Under the pieces are notes generated by a model, which worked only from the letters and a program-made list of their open reading frames with translations, searched no databases and had not been told where the DNA came from. A stretch of DNA of 64,000 nucleotides from NCBI RefSeq assembly GCF_018614035.1, contig NZ_JAGGPA010000021.1, positions 54,627 through 118,626 on the forward strand. The letters are read 5' to 3'. The DNA comes from Streptomyces sp. ISL-96. Lineage in GTDB: Bacteria > Actinomycetota > Actinomycetes > Streptomycetales > Streptomycetaceae. Of this stretch, positions 56,482 to 64,000 are shown one piece after another. Positions within the stretch are counted from its first letter, which is position 1. Each line of letters begins with the position of its first letter. Position numbers and translations under genes: made by a program.

Positions 56482-57867
56482 ATGGCAGCACAGGCAGCCG
56501 CGCGCACCATCATCGAGAACTGTGCCATCGCAACGGTCGACGCCAACGACACCGAGTACGCCTCGGGGTACGTCGTGGTGGCCGGCAACCGCATCGAGTC
56601 GATCGGCGCGGGCAAGGCCCCCGAGGGCCTGGAGAACGTCGTACGCCGCATCGACGGCACCGGCCACCTGGTCACCCCCGGCCTGGTCAACACGCACCAC
56701 CACTTCTACCAGTGGATCACGCGAGGCCTGGCCACCGACCACAACCTCTTCAACTGGCTCGTCGCCCTCTACCCGACCTGGGCGCGCATCGACGAGCGCA
56801 TGGTGAAGGCGGCGGCGCAGGGCTCGCTGGCCATGATGGCCCGCGGCGGTGTCACCACCGCGATGGACCACCACTACGTCTTCCCGAAGGGCTCGGGCGA
56901 CCTGTCCGGCGCCGTCATCGGGGCCGCCTCCGACATGGGCGTACGGTTCACCCTCGCCCGCGGCTCCATGGACCGCAGCGAGAAGGACGGCGGCCTGCCG
57001 CCGGACTTCGCCGTCGAGACGCTCGAAGGCGCGCTCGCCGCGACCGAGGAGACCGTCAAGAAGCACCACGACGCCTCCTTCGACGCGATGACGCAGGTGG
57101 CCGTCGCCCCCTGCTCGCCGTTCTCGGTCTCCACCGAACTGATGAAGCAGGGCGCCGAACTGGCCCGCCGCCTGGGCGTACGCCTGCACACCCACGGCAG
57201 CGAGACGGTCGAGGAGGAGCAGTTCTGCAAGGAACTGTTCGGCATGGGCCCGACCGACTACTTCGAGTCGACCGGCTGGCTCGGCAGCGACGTGTGGATG
57301 GCCCACTGCGTCCACATGAACGACTCCGACATCGCCGCCTTCGCCCGTACGGGCACGGGCGTCGCCCACTGCCCGTCCTCCAACGCCCGCCTCGCGGCAG
57401 GCATCGCCCGGGTCCCCGACATGCTGAAGGCCGGCGTCCCGGTCGGTCTCGGCGTCGACGGTACGGCGTCCAACGAGTCGGGCGAGCTGCACACCGAGCT
57501 GCGCAACGCCCTGCTGATCAACCGCCTCGGCGCCCACCGCGAGAACGCGCTCAACGCCCGCCAGGCGCTGCGCCTCGGAACGTACGGCGGAGCCCAGGTG
57601 CTCGGCCGCGCCGACCAGATCGGTTCGCTGGAGGCCGGCAAGCTCGCCGACCTGGTGATGTGGAAGATCGACGGCCTCGGCCACTCCACCATCGCCGACC
57701 CGGTCACCGCCATCGTCTTCGGCGCGGCGGCCCCGGTCACCCTGTCGCTCGTCAACGGCAAGCCCGTCGTCGAGGACAACCACCTGATCACGGTGGACGA
57801 GGACGCCATCGCCCGCGACGCGCGGGCCGAGGCGCAGCGGCTCGCGCGGATCGTCGCGCAGGGCTGA
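56482..57867 (+). CDS. 8-oxoguanine deaminase / guanine-deaminase-like amidohydrolase
   Basis: A 461-residue amidohydrolase with the complete metal site: NTHHHFYQWITRG (HxH type) near residue 73, RLHTHGSETVEEEQF (His) near 240, WMAHCVHMND (His) near 275 and GLGVDGTASNES (Asp) near 325. The TDHNLFNWLVALYPTWARID stretch is typical of 8-oxoguanine deaminases, which convert 8-oxoguanine to urate; hydroxydechloroatrazine-type relatives are the alternative. In a urate locus the first is natural. ATG at 56482 follows AAGGA; GTG at 56452 would add ten residues. Confidence 0.88.
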   Translation: MAAQAAARTIIENCAIATVDANDTEYASGYVVVAGNRIESIGAGKAPEGLENVVRRIDGTGHLVTPGLVNTHHHFYQWITRGLATDHNLFNWLVALYPTWARIDERMVKAAAQGSLAMMARGGVTTAMDHHYVFPKGSGDLSGAVIGAASDMGVRFTLARGSMDRSEKDGGLPPDFAVETLEGALAATEETVKKHHDASFDAMTQVAVAPCSPFSVSTELMKQGAELARRLGVRLHTHGSETVEEEQFCKELFGMGPTDYFESTGWLGSDVWMAHCVHMNDSDIAAFARTGTGVAHCPSSNARLAAGIARVPDMLKAGVPVGLGVDGTASNESGELHTELRNALLINRLGAHRENALNARQALRLGTYGGAQVLGRADQIGSLEAGKLADLVMWKIDGLGHSTIADPVTAIVFGAAAPVTLSLVNGKPVVEDNHLITVDEDAIARDARAEAQRLARIVAQG

Positions 57868-57901
57868 CCGTCCCCCACGGAAGTCCGGCTGAGGGGGACG
57901 G
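57868..57901 (+). terminator. hairpin after the deaminase gene
   Basis: CCGTCCCCC pairs with GGGGGACGG around a 16-base loop, directly after the stop codon. A second GC-rich hairpin around 57947-57985 follows. The gap to the permease (about 280 bp) otherwise shows no gene. Confidence 0.6.
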
Positions 57902-58151
57902 CCCTCGGCCGGCGGCCGCGGACCCGAGCGGGGTCCACGGCAGCTGTGCCCGGGGGCGCGCGCCCAAGTGCGAGCGCCCCCGGGGACGGTGACAAACCTC
58001 CCCGGCCCGGCATCACCACAGGCCCCACAGCTACGCCCCCCGACACCCCCCACGCGTCATGCAATCTGCACCACCTGCTTCAACGCTCCACTCCGCACCA
58101 CCTCCCTGACATCCACGTCCCCGTTGCGTGTAACCGACCGGAGGAACCGCC

Positions 58152-59606
58152 GTGGCCGCCAAGCCCAGGTTTCGCAAAGATGCATCCGCCGAATCCGCCC
58201 CCGCCGAGTCCGGATCCACGTCAGGATCCCCCTCCGGCCCCGACCCGAAGCATCCGGTCGATGAAAAGCTGCCGCCCGGCAAGATGTTCACCAGCGGTCT
58301 CCAGCACGTGGCCGCGATGTACGCCGGTGTGGTCGCCCCGCCCATGATCGTCGGCCCCGCGGTGGGGCTCGACGCCACGGAGACGGCCTTCCTCATGGGG
58401 GCCAGCCTCTTCACCGCCGGCATAGCGACCCTCCTCCAGACCCTCGGGTTCTGGAAGATCGGCGCCAAGCTCCCCTTCGTCAACGGCGTCTCGTTCGCCG
58501 GAGTGACCCCGATGATCGCCATCGGCAAGGGTGAGGGCGACAACGCGATACCGATCATCTTCGGCGCGATCATCGTCGCCGGTGTACTGGGCTTCTTCGC
58601 CGCCCCGTACTTCTGCAAACTCGTCCGCTTCTTCCCGCCCGTCGTCACCGGCACCGTGATCACCCTGATCGGTGTCTCCCTGCTGCCGGTCGCCTTCAAC
58701 TGGTCCCAGGGCGGTAATCCCCACGCCGGCGACTACGGCTCGATGACCAACATCGGCATGGCCGCCCTGACCTTGCTGATCGTCCTCGCCCTGCGGAAGC
58801 TGCTGCGCGGCTTCCTCCAGCAGATCGCGATCCTCCTCGGTCTCGTCGCGGGCACACTCATCGCCATCCCGGTGGGCATCACCAACTTCGAGGCCATCAA
58901 GAACGCCGACCTGGTGGGCTTCCCGACCCCCTTCCACTTCGGCGCCCCGCAGTTCGAGATCGCGGCGATCATCTCCATGTGCATCGTGATGCTGGTGTGC
59001 ATGACCGAATCGACCGCCGACATGCTCGCCCTCGGCAAGATCGTCGGCCGCCCGGCCGACGAGAAGACCATCGAGGGCGGCCTGCGCGCCGACACCCTCG
59101 GCAGCGCGATCAGCCCGCTCTTCAACGGCTTCATGTGCAGCGCCTTCGCGCAGAACATCGGCCTGGTCGCGATGACGAAGGTCCGCAGCCGGTTCGTCGT
59201 CGCCGTCGGCGGCGGCATCCTGATCCTGCTCGGCCTGTGCCCGGTGCTGGCCTCCGTGATCGCGCTCGTACCGCTGCCGGTACTCGGCGGCGCCGGAATC
59301 GTGCTCTTCGGTACGGTCGCGGCGAGCGGCATCCAGACCCTCGCCACGGCCGCGCTGGAGAAGGGCGAGAACGCCCTGATCGTCGCCGCCGCCCTCGGTA
59401 TCGGCCTCATCCCGATCGCGGCGCCGACCTTCTACCACGCCTTCCCCGAGGACCTGCTGGTGGTGCTCGACTCGGGCATCAGCACCGGGTGTGTGGTGGC
59501 GATCGTGCTCAACCTGGCCTTCAACCACCTGGGCAAGAAGGACAGCCAGGACGAGAACGCCACTCAGCCGGAGATCCCGGACCAGATCCCGGCGACCGCC
59601 CACTGA
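58152..59606 (+). CDS. NCS2-family purine (urate/xanthine) permease
   Basis: A 484-residue transporter with about 14 hydrophobic segments. It has the family motifs GLQHVAAMYAGVVAPPMIVG near residue 48, the substrate-binding CMTESTADMLALGKIVGRP near 285 and FNGFMCSAFAQNIGLVAMTK near 325 (the NxGxxxxT motif region). It brings urate or xanthine into the cell by proton symport. GTG at 58152 follows CCGGAGGAA. The N-terminal 40 residues are Ser/Pro-rich. It follows the deaminase gene and ends in a strong bidirectional hairpin. Confidence 0.92.
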   Translation: MAAKPRFRKDASAESAPAESGSTSGSPSGPDPKHPVDEKLPPGKMFTSGLQHVAAMYAGVVAPPMIVGPAVGLDATETAFLMGASLFTAGIATLLQTLGFWKIGAKLPFVNGVSFAGVTPMIAIGKGEGDNAIPIIFGAIIVAGVLGFFAAPYFCKLVRFFPPVVTGTVITLIGVSLLPVAFNWSQGGNPHAGDYGSMTNIGMAALTLLIVLALRKLLRGFLQQIAILLGLVAGTLIAIPVGITNFEAIKNADLVGFPTPFHFGAPQFEIAAIISMCIVMLVCMTESTADMLALGKIVGRPADEKTIEGGLRADTLGSAISPLFNGFMCSAFAQNIGLVAMTKVRSRFVVAVGGGILILLGLCPVLASVIALVPLPVLGGAGIVLFGTVAASGIQTLATAALEKGENALIVAAALGIGLIPIAAPTFYHAFPEDLLVVLDSGISTGCVVAIVLNLAFNHLGKKDSQDENATQPEIPDQIPATAH

Positions 59607-59627
59607 CGCTGACACTGACGCACGCAC

Positions 59628-59675
59628 GACGTGTGGCGCGTACGGCCCTTACCGGTGCCGTACGCGCCACACGTC
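59628..59675. terminator. bidirectional hairpin terminator between the permease and the convergent membrane-protein gene
   Basis: An 18-bp perfect stem, GACGTGTGGCGCGTACGG with its complement, around a 12-base loop, followed by GTTGTTT. Confidence 0.9.
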
Positions 59676-59732
59676 GTTGTTTCGCTGCGTTTCGTCCCGA
59701 CAACTCCGCGCGGCTGGTCCCGCCACCGCTGC

Positions 59733-60599
59733 TCACCGTTTATGGACGGCATCACCCACGGGTGTCTCGGTACTGCCCGCCGGTGCCCCGATGGTGACCG
59801 ACTCGATGAGCGCCTTCACCGCGCCGATGCCGGAGACAGGGGCGTACACCGCCTCGCCCGTCGCGTTCAGACCGAAAGCGGCGGGAAGCCCCAACCCGTC
59901 CAGGAAGTCGGGGAGTTGTTCGTCCTCGCCCAGGACGGTCGTGGTGACCGCCTGCCGGCGCGCGGGCTCCATGGCGTCCAGGATCTGATGCAGCGACTTG
60001 CAGGACGGACAGGCGACGGAGGTGTAGAGCAGCACCTCGTGCACCCGTTCCGTGGGGTCGGTGGCCGCGTCGTCGCTCTGCCCTGTCAGCAGGCCACCGC
60101 CCGGTCGCCCGAGCGGGCCGCCCAGCACCAGCCCCCGCTGGTCGGCGACCAGCAGAACCGCGAGCGTGACGGCTGAGGCGGCCACACAGACAACCGCCCG
60201 CAGTCCGCCCTGCGTCGTGCCGGGACCGGCGGCGAGCGCCGCCAGGGAAGCGGCTGCCCCAGCCGACGTGCAGGCCAGATGGAGTGGGCCTACGGTGGAC
60301 CGCGCGGCTCCGCCGAAGCAGGCGCAGGTCTGCCCGCGCAGCGTGTAGGCCACCACGGTCAGGCAGGCGTAGACGGCCAGGGCGAGCAGCGCCGCCGGGC
60401 GGCCGGGAAGGGCCACGGCGGTGGCGGCCGCGCCGAGTTCGGCTCCGCCGGCCAGCCTCGGTCCGAACGGGGCGGGAGGCCACCACCGCCCGGTCGGCCA
60501 GTTCGTACTGTCCTCGGGGGTGAGCATTTTGGCCGCTCCCGCTACCAGCAGCGGGGCGGCCGCAGCGGCCACGACGGCATCAGGCCATGCACTGAACAT
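59733..60599 (-). CDS. MauE/DoxX-like membrane protein fused to a thioredoxin-like domain
   Basis: A 288-residue protein. Residues 1-160 hold four hydrophobic segments with the MauE-type Cys pair RGQTCACFGG. The C-terminal part (about 185-275) reads VHEVLLYTSVACPSCKSLHQ, a CPSC redox motif, then a thioredoxin-like pattern ending FGLNATGEAVYAPVSG. MauE-type proteins pair with thioredoxin-like MauD to form disulphides outside the cytoplasm, so this fusion may carry electrons across the membrane. ATG at 60599 follows AAGGGTG. The partner substrate may be the cysteine-containing small protein encoded just upstream. Confidence 0.8.
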   Translation of the reverse strand: MFSAWPDAVVAAAAAPLLVAGAAKMLTPEDSTNWPTGRWWPPAPFGPRLAGGAELGAAATAVALPGRPAALLALAVYACLTVVAYTLRGQTCACFGGAARSTVGPLHLACTSAGAAASLAALAAGPGTTQGGLRAVVCVAASAVTLAVLLVADQRGLVLGGPLGRPGGGLLTGQSDDAATDPTERVHEVLLYTSVACPSCKSLHQILDAMEPARRQAVTTTVLGEDEQLPDFLDGLGLPAAFGLNATGEAVYAPVSGIGAVKALIESVTIGAPAGSTETPVGDAVHKR

Positions 60600-60602
60600 G
60601 GT

Positions 60603-60830
60603 TCACCCTTCTTGCTCTGCGGTGGGGGACACGGTGGACGTGCTCACCACCGCTTCCCCGCACTGCACCCACGCGTAGAAACCCGGGGGCACGTCCCGGA
60701 CGGCGGATCCTGGGCGCGTGCGCGCGCGGCCAGTTGTCGAGGCGGTACGAACCGTCCTCGCCCTTGACGGATTCCACGAACCGGCGCGCGCCGCGCGCCG
60801 CTTTCACCAGCAACAAGAAAGGCCCTCCCC
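60603..60830 (-). pseudogene. small gene, apparently frameshifted, upstream of the MauE-like gene
   Basis: The 5' part reads VKAARGARRFVESVKGEDGS then YRLDNWPR. The 3' part, in another frame, reads GSAVRDVPPGFYAWVQCGEA then VVSTSTVSPTAEQEG and a TGA three bases before the MauE-like start. Each half looks coding by codon bias, and together they would make a protein of about 70-75 residues with one cysteine. The change of frame falls in a run of CGCGCG (near 60712-60722). Either a real frameshift or a sequencing error in a GC run. Confidence 0.35.
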
Positions 60831-61101
60831 GAGCACAGTGACAAGCAGGGGACAAGCGGTGGGACAAGGAAATGGTGGAATGCTTTCCTCGTGCGCGGCG
60901 GTGGCCGCCCACGATGTCGGTCGTCACTAAAAGTATCGTCACCTGTACTTACCGTCACCGGGCGTGCGGAAGCCCGGGCTCCGGCGCGAAGTGCGCTGCT
61001 CACGCTCTTGTGCGGTCACCGGGCTCGCGTGTAGGCGGGGCGGTGTGCCGTGCGTGCGGTCGCGGTCGGAGTGTCCCGCCCCGGCCTGTAGCGTCGGGGG
61101 C
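60831..61101. other. 271-bp gap between divergent genes, nothing recognised
   Basis: The AT-richest part is around 60925-60950. It should carry the promoters of the divergent MauE-like and hydrolase genes, but I cannot assign boxes confidently. Confidence 0.3.
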
Positions 61102-61788
61102 ATGGGTGAGCACTCTGTAGTAGATGTCGGCGACGTGCGACTGGCCTATCGGACCTGGGGCGATTCGTATGGGGCGCCGGTCGTGCTCCTGCACGGACTC
61201 GGTTCGTCGTCGGCGAGCTGGGAAGAGGCCGGGGAGGCGCTCGGCGAGGAATGGCGGGTCTACGCCATCGACCTGCGCGGGCACGGTGAGAGCGACTGGC
61301 CCGACGAGTACTCCGTCGAGCTCATGCGGGACGACGTGCTGGGCTTCCTCGACGAGCTGGAGCTGGACCGGGTCGGCGTCGTCGGCCACGGCATGGGCGG
61401 GATCGTCGCCCGCCTGCTGGCGCAGGACAACTCGGACCGTGTGGAGCGGCTCGTCCTGGAGGAGACCCCGCCGCCGTTCCCCGGCGCCATCGAGGCTCCG
61501 GCGGTACGCCCCGACGCGCCGCTGGACTACGACTGGCCCGTCGTACCGGCCATTACGAGCCAGATCGCCGACCCCGACCCGGACTGGGCCGAGAGCCTCG
61601 GCGAGATCGTCGCGCCGACCATGATCATCACTGGCGGCCCGGACAGCTCCATGCCGCAGGACCGGATGCCGGACATGGCCGCGCTCATCCCCGACTGCCG
61701 GCTGATCACCATCCCGGCCGGTCATTACGTCCATGAGGAGCGCCCGCGCCCGTTCGCGCACGAGGTCACGGAGTTCATGACCAGCTGA
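61102..61788 (+). CDS. alpha/beta-hydrolase-fold protein lacking the nucleophile serine
   Basis: A 228-residue alpha/beta hydrolase. The oxyanion motif is VVLLHGLGSSSASW and the later acid and histidine are present (ITGGPDSS, PAGHYVHEERP). The nucleophile elbow reads VVGHGMGGIVA: the serine of the usual GHSMGG is glycine, so normal esterase chemistry is not expected. A cofactor-free dioxygenase-type or binding function, or loss of activity, is possible. ATG at 61102 has only GGGGG upstream. Stands alone. Confidence 0.85.
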   Translation: MGEHSVVDVGDVRLAYRTWGDSYGAPVVLLHGLGSSSASWEEAGEALGEEWRVYAIDLRGHGESDWPDEYSVELMRDDVLGFLDELELDRVGVVGHGMGGIVARLLAQDNSDRVERLVLEETPPPFPGAIEAPAVRPDAPLDYDWPVVPAITSQIADPDPDWAESLGEIVAPTMIITGGPDSSMPQDRMPDMAALIPDCRLITIPAGHYVHEERPRPFAHEVTEFMTS

Positions 61789-61842
61789 TCCGGCTGCCGC
61801 CGGCGCCGAGGTCTCCGCTGGTGTACCGCAGTCCCTGTTCTT

Positions 61843-62556
61843 CTAGCGGTGGTACCAGTCCGTGCTGTCGCTGATGGCGATCGAGACGTACGTCTGATGG
61901 ATCGCCACCAGGGACGCCACCATCCTGGGGTCCCAGTGGTCCTGTATGACGCGGTAGTCGCCCGCCAGGCCCCGGAAGGACATCACGGCCCGGCCGGCGC
62001 CGTCACGCCAGACGATGCGGCGCGGGGTCGTGACCGGGTCCTGGGCGAGGCCGCTGAAGGCGGCGACGACCAGTGCGATGTTGACGGGCAGGAGCACCGT
62101 CCACCACAGGGCCCACCACATCAGGCGGCCGGCCGAGCCGCGCACCGGCGGTGTGCCCGACTGCTCCATGGTCCAGTGCGAACGGCCGATGCGGAAGATC
62201 CGCCCGCGCCGCAGTGAGATGCGGCCGATCAGTTCGCCGTCGGGGTCCAGTACCCGGTAGACGAAGCGCGGGCCGCCGAATCCGAAGCCGGTGCCGTGTT
62301 CCGTCGTCACGGTGGCGAGGACCTCGCGGCACTGCTCGTCGCCGTACAGGAGGATTTCCCGGGCGCCGGGGAGGTACGTGTTGGGGCCGCCGGAGGCGGT
62401 ATTGCGCAGCAGGTAGGCCACGGGGCGCGGGCCGTCCTGCGACTTGCCGTCGTCGGCCGTGACCATGATCGGTGAGCCCGGCTTGTGGGTGATGGATTTG
62501 TCGCGGCCGCGCGCAGTGTGGCTGCGGGGGTCGAGCATTCTGTACGTGATCGCCAT
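61843..62556 (-). CDS. LURP-one/phospholipid-scramblase-like membrane protein
   Basis: A 237-residue protein. Residues 65-220 resemble the tubby-like LURP-one fold: FVYRVLDPDGELIGRISLRR, FRIGRSHWTMEQ, then RAVMSFRGLAGDYRVI and RMVASLVAIHQTYVSI. One or two hydrophobic segments lie in the middle (LMWWALWWTVLLPVNIALVV). Bacterial members are of unknown role. ATG at 62556 has no strong ribosome site. Convergent with the hydrolase gene and divergent from the lipoprotein gene. Confidence 0.65.
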   Translation of the reverse strand: MAITYRMLDPRSHTARGRDKSITHKPGSPIMVTADDGKSQDGPRPVAYLLRNTASGGPNTYLPGAREILLYGDEQCREVLATVTTEHGTGFGFGGPRFVYRVLDPDGELIGRISLRRGRIFRIGRSHWTMEQSGTPPVRGSAGRLMWWALWWTVLLPVNIALVVAAFSGLAQDPVTTPRRIVWRDGAGRAVMSFRGLAGDYRVIQDHWDPRMVASLVAIHQTYVSIAISDSTDWYHR

Positions 62557-62693
62557 TCAGGCGGCCCCCTATTTCCTGATCCGGTCCGTTCTGGGGCGTC
62601 AGCCTAGTAGTGGGTCGCGCGCGCACTCTTGCCGGGCATCGCCGCACATGGCATACAGGTCTGGACCATTGCCCTCCAATGAAGGGTCTGACC

Positions 62694-63686
62694 GTGCAAC
62701 GCCCCACCGTATGCGCTGTGTTGGCCTGCTCTGCGTTGTTCTTTGTGGCGGCGACCGCCTGTTCCGCGACCGAACCGGAACGGGACACCGAGAAGCCCTC
62801 CAGGCCGGGCGGGGTGACGGCTCAGGCGGGCAGTGCCACCTCGGTCCACGTGATGTGGGACCGGTCGACGGACAACAAGGCGGTCACCGGCTACGAGGTG
62901 TACGAGAAGGGCGCCAAGGTCAAAACCGTGACGGGGGCGCGGCACATGACCGACGTCGACCGGCTCACTCCCGCCACCGCGTACACCTTCACCGTCCGCG
63001 CCCGTGACGCCGCGGGCAATCTGTCCGCCCCCGGCGGAGCCGTCCCCGTCAGGACCCCCGCCCTCGCGCCGGACGACCGGAAGCCACCGTCCGCGCCGGT
63101 GAGGCTGCGGGGGCGCGTCGAGGGGACCGGTGCGGTGAGCCTGTCCTGGGGGCGGGTCGCCGACGACACCGGCGTCACGTCGTACGACATCTACCAGGAG
63201 GACTCCCGTATCCACAGCGTGCGCGGCTCCGGCACTTCGGCCCGGATCACGGGGTTGCGGCCCGGAACCGTATACACCTTCACCGTCCGCGCGCGCGACG
63301 CCGCCGACAACTCGTCGGGGGACAGCAACGCCCTCGACCTGACTACTGCTTCGGGGCGTGATGACGGTCCGTCCACCGCGCCGCGGGGACTGAAGGCGAC
63401 GGCTCGTACGAAGGCGGGCGTACGCGGGATCGAGCTCCGGTGGACGCCTCCGCGTGTCGCGGGTGCGGGCGGTGGGCCGGGTGTCGTGCGTGAGCATCAG
63501 CTGTTTCTCAACGGGGAGCCGGCCACGACGATCGTGTGGGGCGCGACCCCGCCGGCCGGCACGGCGACGTACCACTTCACGGTCGGCGAGCCGCCCGGCA
63601 CCCGCTACAGCATCAAGCTCCGCGCGAAGCTGCCGGACGGGAAGTGGGGCGACTTCTCGGCGCAGCGGACTGTGGTGACGCGTTGA
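62694..63686 (+). CDS. fibronectin type III repeat lipoprotein
   Basis: A 330-residue extracellular protein. The N-terminus (AVLACSALFFVAATACSATE) is a lipoprotein signal with its lipid-modified cysteine at about residue 23. Two clear fibronectin III domains follow (about 37-125 and 132-225; each ends TPATAYTFTVRARDAAGN or GTVYTFTVRARDAADN) and a third, divergent one to the end. Such domains mediate attachment or are spacers in secreted hydrolases; no catalytic domain is present. I prefer GTG at 62694 with AAGGG upstream over ATG at 62679, which has none. Confidence 0.85.
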   Translation: MQRPTVCAVLACSALFFVAATACSATEPERDTEKPSRPGGVTAQAGSATSVHVMWDRSTDNKAVTGYEVYEKGAKVKTVTGARHMTDVDRLTPATAYTFTVRARDAAGNLSAPGGAVPVRTPALAPDDRKPPSAPVRLRGRVEGTGAVSLSWGRVADDTGVTSYDIYQEDSRIHSVRGSGTSARITGLRPGTVYTFTVRARDAADNSSGDSNALDLTTASGRDDGPSTAPRGLKATARTKAGVRGIELRWTPPRVAGAGGGPGVVREHQLFLNGEPATTIVWGATPPAGTATYHFTVGEPPGTRYSIKLRAKLPDGKWGDFSAQRTVVTR

Positions 63687-63727
63687 TCCCCTCTCGGCCA
63701 AGGCGCCCGGCGCGACGAGCTCTTTGC

Positions 63728-63967
63728 TCATTCGTGTGCTTGCCGAGATTCCGTTTCCGCCGCGTGGCTGAGCGTCATGAGGCGGTTGTGCTCGGCCTCC
63801 GGGACCTGTTCGCCCGAGGCGGGCAGCAGCTGGGGGATGCCGTCGACGATCGGGTAGCGGCGGCGCAGGCGCGGGTTGTAGAGCGCGTCCTCCGGTGCGA
63901 GGAGGGTGAGCGGGCCCTTGTCGAGCGGGCAGGCCAGGATCTTCAGCAGGGGGTCATCTGGGGTCAT
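63728..63967 (-). CDS. Trm112/YcaR-family protein
   Basis: A 79-residue protein beginning MTPDDPLLKILACPLDKGPL and containing the family motif RRRYPIVDGIPQLLP. Only one of the usual zinc-binding cysteines (ACPLDKG) is present, as in many actinobacterial members. Trm112 proteins activate methyltransferases; bacterial YcaR-like members are often encoded near lipid or phosphomannomutase genes. ATG at 63967 lies at the window edge, downstream of CCGGAGTTG. Confidence 0.88.
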   Translation of the reverse strand: MTPDDPLLKILACPLDKGPLTLLAPEDALYNPRLRRRYPIVDGIPQLLPASGEQVPEAEHNRLMTLSHAAETESRQAHE

Positions 63968-64000
63968 GGCTCAACTCCGGGGAGGGGGTGGGAGTGGGGG

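Overview
The window is chromosomal DNA of a Streptomyces-type actinomycete. It is very GC-rich with strong third-position GC bias, uses many GTG starts with purine-rich Shine-Dalgarno sequences, packs operons with ATGA/GTGA overlaps, and carries rare TTA codons. Strand usage, families and gene order all fit Streptomyces.

Layout. 1-2.4 kb: end of a GH31 alpha-xylosidase and an ECF sigma factor with a partner membrane protein. 2.4-9.9 kb: potassium uptake (TrkH/TrkA pair, a MarR regulator, a complete kdpFABC operon preceded by an overlapping 27-aa membrane peptide). 9.9-31.5 kb: the most interesting part. A NarL-type kinase/regulator pair is followed by a biosynthetic-looking island with two divergent halves: GT2, UPF0104-type membrane protein, class III aminotransferase, epimerase, UbiA prenyltransferase, second GT2 and a membrane EEP-domain protein on the plus strand; GH3 glycosidase, a GT2-PIG-L fusion, a sugar-efflux-like MFS pump, a flavin monooxygenase and a radical SAM protein on the minus strand; then a GH1 beta-glucosidase. 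Three palindromes matching the CebR (cello-oligosaccharide repressor) operator sit at its edges, and two of them lie at the same distance behind TTGACA boxes of divergent promoters. The only TTA codons I found in confident genes are in four genes of this stretch (kinase, regulator, UbiA, monooxygenase). I infer a cellobiose-responsive, bldA-dependent cluster making an exported, probably amino-sugar-containing glycoside; the product is unknown.

31.6-36.2 kb: a genomic scar with a secreted-protein gene cut by a transposase remnant, a GT87 glycosyltransferase, fragments of a second transposase and of two integrases, and a PabAB aminodeoxychorismate synthase truncated by integrase DNA. 36.5-43.3 kb: CorA, a winged-helix protein, two coupled acyl-CoA synthetases and a zinc-ribbon protein.

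43.4-59.6 kb: purine/allantoin/glyoxylate catabolism: gcl, glxR, hyi, uraD, uraH, uricase, an amidohydrolase of the 8-oxoguanine deaminase type, a purine permease, and the remains of a second permease. A catalase lies among them and shares with uraD an almost identical 18-bp promoter palindrome at the same distance from the start codon, consistent with joint control of H2O2-producing uricase and H2O2-removing catalase. gcl and hyi each have two 15-bp TTCCG-type palindromes exactly 21 bp apart. A secreted vanadium haloperoxidase, a P450 and a type III PKS (THN synthase, RppA) are inserted between gcl and the catalase.

59.7-64 kb: a MauE/thioredoxin-like membrane protein, an alpha/beta hydrolase lacking its nucleophilic serine, a LURP-like membrane protein, a fibronectin III lipoprotein and a Trm112-like protein.
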